Shown: positions 29,437 through 32,844 of the stretch, piece after piece
Layout of the letters: every line of letters starts with the position of its first letter
How positions within the stretch are numbered: the first letter of the stretch is position 1
Virus record (IMG/VR): IMGVR_UViG_3300047508_000287
Coordinates: 1 to 32,844 of that record
Source of the DNA: a virus
DNA length: 32,844 nt
Strand: one strand, 5' to 3'
The notes under the pieces: generated by a model
Database searches by the model: none
The model's input: the letters and a program-made list of their open reading frames with translations, nothing else
What the model was told of the DNA's origin: nothing
Translations under genes and position numbers: made by a program

Positions 29437-31827
29437 GTGGACCTGGGAACACTCGACGCGCAGGGGTACTTCGAGCTGCTGCAGCGCCTCGAGGGAAGCG
29501 GATATTCGAAAGACGAGGACGGCGTGCGCGCGAGCGAGCTGCGTGCGTGGGCCGAGATCGCGGCGCGCGCGACCGAGGCACTCAACGACGCCACGAACAA
29601 CCTGTTTCTGCAGTCAGCGACCACGACGCTCGACCTGATGGAGCGGACCTTGTTCTTGCTGCAGGGCTCGAGCCTGCCGGTGGCGCAGCGTCGCGCGCGG
29701 CTGCTCGCGTACAAGCGCGCCTCGCCGCTCAACGAGACGCGGATGCGCGCGTCCTTCGGCACGCACCTGGCCTCGTTCACGGGCGTGACGCAGCGCCCGA
29801 ACAACGCCGTGGCCCTGGCGCAGCGCGCGGCGCCCTCGACGGGGCTGCTCGTCGGCTCGCTCGAGCCGCTGGCCATGACGCCCCAGCTGCAGCAGGACCT
29901 GTCGCTCGTGCTCGGGCGGGGGCTACCTGCGCGCGCCATCTCGGGGGGCGTGGCGCAGCGCGATGCAGTCTGGGGCGACGCGCTCTTGCCTGCGGCCATC
30001 AAGCTCGTGCCGGCCGTGACGGTGCCGGCGCAGACCAAGCGCCGGGTCGCGCCCGTCGAGGTGCTGCCCGGGCAGCGGGTCACGCGCGAGAACTGGCTCG
30101 AGCTGCAGAGCATGCTTTGCCACAAGGGCTATGGCTTTTCGCTCGACCAGCACAAGCAGGGGCGCACCGTCGTGTGCGTCGACAAGGTGCTGGCGGCAGG
30201 CGCCGCGTATGAGTTTCCAGACCGCCCGATGGGCTGGCAGAATCGCTTTGTGCAGGCGTGCGGCATCGTCAGCGACGCGGCGGTCCTCGACCCGGCAGCG
30301 GCGCCTGACGCTGAGCACGTGTGGCTGCCGACCAGCAAGCTTGGCCCGTCAGGAGGCGGCTACAGCCAGGCGTTGATCACGACCACCGAGCCCGGCACGG
30401 CGACGAGCGTGGTCTTGCGCGTGAATGGGACGGGCGGCCTCGAGGTCGCCAACACGGGCGGCGGCAGCAAGCACGTCACGCTGATGGTGCGCGTGTCGGC
30501 GCCCTACCTGCCAGGGTCGCTGACCAGCACGCAGCCTTGGATCGACGCGGTGCAGCCGAGGAACGCGGACGTGGCGGAGCTCTACCTGGCGCAGGTCATC
30601 GCGGACCTCGACGTGGGCATGTTCGCGGGCGCGCCCGCAGGAGCGCTGCGCCGCGTCGTGTCGAGCGGGGCGCTCTTTTACGGGGCCGGCTACGTCGTGC
30701 CGCAGCAGGTCGTGCTCGACAGCTCGGAAGACTGGCGCAACCGCTGGGTGCAAGTTGTGTCGGTCGGGCACTACAACGAGCTCGGCGTGGACTTTCCGGT
30801 GCCGAGCATCTGGGGGCAGCTCGCGTCGGGCTCGCTCGCCTCGCATGCGCCGCGCCTCTTTTACACGGGACCTGGCGCTGCGCCGGGCAACGACGCGCAG
30901 CTGCCCTACCAGCAGCCGCTCGTGCACGCGCTGTTCGGCGACGGCGTATCGGCGCGCGCGCCGACCGACATCTGGCTCTATGCGCGCGACACGGACGGCG
31001 CGCTGTGCTGCGAGATGAAGGCCGCCATCAGCCAGAACCAGGCTGCGTCGATGCTCGCGCTGGTGACGGCGAGCGAGCGCGACGACGGCACGAGCGTGGT
31101 CAGGCGCGTGCCGGTGCATGCGACGCAGGTGCAGACCATCGACCTCGAGCAGCCCCAGAACTGCGGCGTGTACGCGCAGGGCCAGCAGGGCAACGTGCCG
31201 CGCTACCGACTGACAGACCCCGCGCCGCGTGCGCTGCCGACGTGCCCGCCGCTCGGCGCCATCGCGGACGGCGCATCGCCTGTGCGCCCGGTGCGCTGGC
31301 TCGTGCGCGAGCGCATCGGCGCAGCCGACGACGCGCTCTACGAGGTGCGGCAGAAGCTCCTCGGACAGCGCAGGCGCCTGTCGTCGCTCCGGTGCTTGGC
31401 AGGCGCGTCGACGCCGCTTGACGACTTCAACATGCCGGCGCAGCTGGCGCCGGGGGTCATCGACCAGGCGGACTATCGCGACCGCTTTGTGTGGGTCGAG
31501 GGCAGGCTCAGCGCGAGCGACATCACGGTCGCGGCGGCCTCGCCGCTGAGCGACGCGTCGGCGACGCCGTTCTTGGCGCTGCTCTACACGGGACCGAGCA
31601 CCATCGAGAGCGAGCTCGCGCTGACCTCGCGCGGCACGTACAGCGTCATCATCGCCGACAACGTCTACCTGCAGTTCGAGTTCACGCGCGGCAAGCCTGG
31701 GCAGGGTTTCCACTCGCGACTCGTCGTGCAGAACAAGTCCGGCGCCGACGTCTATGTGAACTGCAGCATCGAGGCATCCGGGTTTCTGGGCCTGACCGAC
31801 CGGCGCGCGGCGGGGCAGCCCGTCTAG
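29437..31827 (+). CDS. Large baseplate/tail protein: gp48-like N-terminus plus repeated beta modules
   Basis: A 796-residue protein. I chose GTG 29437 because TGGAGGT lies just before it and the upstream extension is a shadow of the preceding gene. Residues 1-160 are helical and fit the Mu gp48/DUF2313 pattern: TTTLDLMERTLFLLQGSSLP, then VAQRRARLLAYKRASPLNET. The remaining 600 residues are beta-rich, with three related modules marked by W/Y-x-N/D-R-F/W-V segments (GWQNRFVQACG near 265, DWRNRWVQVVS near 435, YRDRFVWVEG near 680) and by FYTGPG/LYTGPS motifs. A tail-fibre attachment or adhesin role is likely. Mu gp48 itself is much shorter. Confidence 0.72.
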   Translation: MDLGTLDAQGYFELLQRLEGSGYSKDEDGVRASELRAWAEIAARATEALNDATNNLFLQSATTTLDLMERTLFLLQGSSLPVAQRRARLLAYKRASPLNETRMRASFGTHLASFTGVTQRPNNAVALAQRAAPSTGLLVGSLEPLAMTPQLQQDLSLVLGRGLPARAISGGVAQRDAVWGDALLPAAIKLVPAVTVPAQTKRRVAPVEVLPGQRVTRENWLELQSMLCHKGYGFSLDQHKQGRTVVCVDKVLAAGAAYEFPDRPMGWQNRFVQACGIVSDAAVLDPAAAPDAEHVWLPTSKLGPSGGGYSQALITTTEPGTATSVVLRVNGTGGLEVANTGGGSKHVTLMVRVSAPYLPGSLTSTQPWIDAVQPRNADVAELYLAQVIADLDVGMFAGAPAGALRRVVSSGALFYGAGYVVPQQVVLDSSEDWRNRWVQVVSVGHYNELGVDFPVPSIWGQLASGSLASHAPRLFYTGPGAAPGNDAQLPYQQPLVHALFGDGVSARAPTDIWLYARDTDGALCCEMKAAISQNQAASMLALVTASERDDGTSVVRRVPVHATQVQTIDLEQPQNCGVYAQGQQGNVPRYRLTDPAPRALPTCPPLGAIADGASPVRPVRWLVRERIGAADDALYEVRQKLLGQRRRLSSLRCLAGASTPLDDFNMPAQLAPGVIDQADYRDRFVWVEGRLSASDITVAAASPLSDASATPFLALLYTGPSTIESELALTSRGTYSVIIADNVYLQFEFTRGKPGQGFHSRLVVQNKSGADVYVNCSIEASGFLGLTDRRAAGQPV

Positions 31828-31832
31828 CGCGC

Positions 31833-31876
31833 GCGCCAGGTCGCACGCGAGATACCTGCGCGGGGGCTTGTTATTG
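31833..31876 (+). promoter_or_regulatory. Conserved intergenic element, copy B (candidate late promoter)
   Basis: A near-exact second copy of the element at 10955: GCGCCAGGTCGCACGCGAGA at the start and GGGGGCTTGTTATTG at the end. There is one substitution and one extra G. It starts six bases after the gp48-like stop and ends 46 bases before the ATG of the next gene. Conservation outside coding sequence over a distance of 20 kb argues for a functional site. Confidence 0.5.
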
Positions 31877-31922
31877 GTGCGGCGTGGCTTGTGGGCATGC
31901 TCCGGCGCGGAGGAGCACCCGC

Positions 31923-32333
31923 ATGACCACGACTGCGCAGAAGCGGCAGGACTCGTACGGCCCCGACCAAGCGCCCTACGCCGCAGCGTGCATGCGCGGC
32001 GCCGTGCGCGGCGAGCTGTATCCCATCACCGTCGCGACAGGCAGCAAGACGTTCGTCGTGCCTGACGCTTGGAAGGGCGCCTTCGTGCGCATCCAGGCCG
32101 AGGGCGGCGACGTGTTCTACGCCATCAGCTTCGACGCGACGCTGGCTGTCGTCGACAAGGCGGCGCTCGCGACCGTGGCGGGCGACCCGGCCGTGCTCAC
32201 GCCTGCCGTCAACGGCGCAGGGCGCATCGCCAAGGACCAGTGGCAGGACATTCCGTTTCCGCCGAACGCGACCACGTTCGCGCTCGCGGGCAGCGTGGCC
32301 GGCGTCGCGCGCTGTCACCTCGCGGAGAGTTGA
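31923..32333 (+). CDS. Probable tail-fibre accessory or decoration protein, 136 aa
   Basis: ATG 31923 is preceded by GGAGGAGCACCCGC, a strong ribosome binding site; the upstream open frame is a shadow. The product is beta-rich: GELYPITVATGSKTFVVPDA leads to WKGAFVRIQAEGGDVFYAIS, a WxGxxVRI strand pattern like the modules of the preceding large protein. A FPPNATTFALAGSVAGVARC segment closes it. No family was recognised. As the first gene after the promoter-like element and before a fibre-type gene, it may be a virion surface protein. The function is unknown. Confidence 0.6.
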   Translation: MTTTAQKRQDSYGPDQAPYAAACMRGAVRGELYPITVATGSKTFVVPDAWKGAFVRIQAEGGDVFYAISFDATLAVVDKAALATVAGDPAVLTPAVNGAGRIAKDQWQDIPFPPNATTFALAGSVAGVARCHLAES

Positions 32334-32335
32334 GC

Positions 32336-32844
32336 GTGAGCATGCAGCGCACTCGCACGCGCGCACGCTACCGGCGCATCCCGGAGCTCGCGCGGCGCAC
32401 GCCTGGCGGACGCAGCGGCGGCACGGGTGGTGGCGGCGGGTCGAGCGGCGGCGGCGACGACGTGGGGATGGTCGCGCTGGGCAACTTCACGGCGGGCAGC
32501 TACCTCGTGACGGCACCGGGCGGTGGCGAGGCGGGGGTGGGGACGGGTTTTGGGATCGTGACGGTGTATCGGTTTCGTCAGATGCCGACAGCTGGCTCTG
32601 TATCTGTCTGCCGTCTCGGGGCAGGCAATGTCGGGTATCAGCATTTCTTGCCGGCTACGGGGGTCCTCAACGCGCACTTCGGCATGGGTACTGGCATTGC
32701 CGGCGCAACGTACCCACTCGTTGCGTCCGATACTGGACGAGTTCACGTTGCGGTGTCGCGCACGCCACCGATTCCCAGCACCGTTGAGCTCATTGTTGAC
32801 GGGGTGCAGCAGCTGACCGGCTTTGGGATTACAGCCTATGTCCC
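32336..32844 (+). CDS. Tail-fibre or adhesin-like protein (partial, runs off the window)
   Basis: An open frame starts at GTG 32336 (GGAGAG eight bases upstream favours it over ATG 32342) and is still open at the right edge, 169 codons later. A basic N-terminus (RTRTRARYRRIPELARRTPG) is followed by a glycine-rich linker (GGTGGGGGSSGGG). The rest is a beta domain with VALGNFTAGSYLVTAPGGGE, VYRFRQMP and STVELIVDGVQQLTGFG, suggestive of a LamG-like jelly-roll. From about 32520 the codons become clearly less GC-rich (TTT, TAT, GTA, TCT, ATT), as is common for exchanged receptor-binding domains. Confidence 0.65.
   Translation, partial: MSMQRTRTRARYRRIPELARRTPGGRSGGTGGGGGSSGGGDDVGMVALGNFTAGSYLVTAPGGGEAGVGTGFGIVTVYRFRQMPTAGSVSVCRLGAGNVGYQHFLPATGVLNAHFGMGTGIAGATYPLVASDTGRVHVAVSRTPPIPSTVELIVDGVQQLTGFGITAYV

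Overview
The window is a strongly GC-rich stretch of a tailed phage (myovirus type) or a prophage of one. It carries, in order, packaging, head, neck, contractile tail and baseplate genes, nearly all on the + strand. Stops and starts overlap throughout (ATGA, GTGA, TGATG), so the genes read as long translationally coupled operons. From the sheath to the end the tail module follows the Mu order: a gp38-like protein, sheath, tube, a frameshifted assembly chaperone, tape measure, gpN-like, hub, gp45-, gp46-, gp47- and gp48-like proteins. No host gene, integrase, tRNA or rRNA was seen, so the host cannot be named; codon use only says it is a GC-rich bacterium.

Layout. 1-6002: end of a coiled-coil gene, a small basic protein, a sigma-region-4-like HTH protein, small and large terminase, portal, then small accessory genes including two short membrane proteins. 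6008-7141: a two-gene cassette, one gene resembling Cas7/RAMP proteins and one with a winged-helix-like N-terminus. It appears to have its own promoter and is followed by a 0.5 kb non-coding array with three terminator-like hairpins. 7639-10869: a small protein, a ParB-like/Mu F-like minor head protein split by an intein, and a small membrane protein. 10870-13292: repeats, a promoter-like element, scaffold and major capsid protein. 13341-16500: neck genes and two proteins sharing proline-rich repeats. 16504-31827: sheath to gp48-like baseplate protein. 31828-end: a second copy of the promoter-like element and the first tail-fibre-type genes, the last one cut by the window edge.

The most unusual feature is the intein in the head gene. 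Its splicing blocks are intact on the + strand, but the region between them shows no LAGLIDADG or HNH endonuclease motif in the sense frame. The opposite strand, in exact codon register, encodes a convincing HTH plus Vsr/EDxHD-like nuclease. The phage thus appears to carry a homing endonuclease gene nested antisense inside an intein. A second endonuclease gene, of the NUMOD4/HNH type and also on the minus strand, sits between the hub and gp45-like genes and is flanked by a duplicated gene junction.

All functional names come from reading motifs and gene order; no database search was run.
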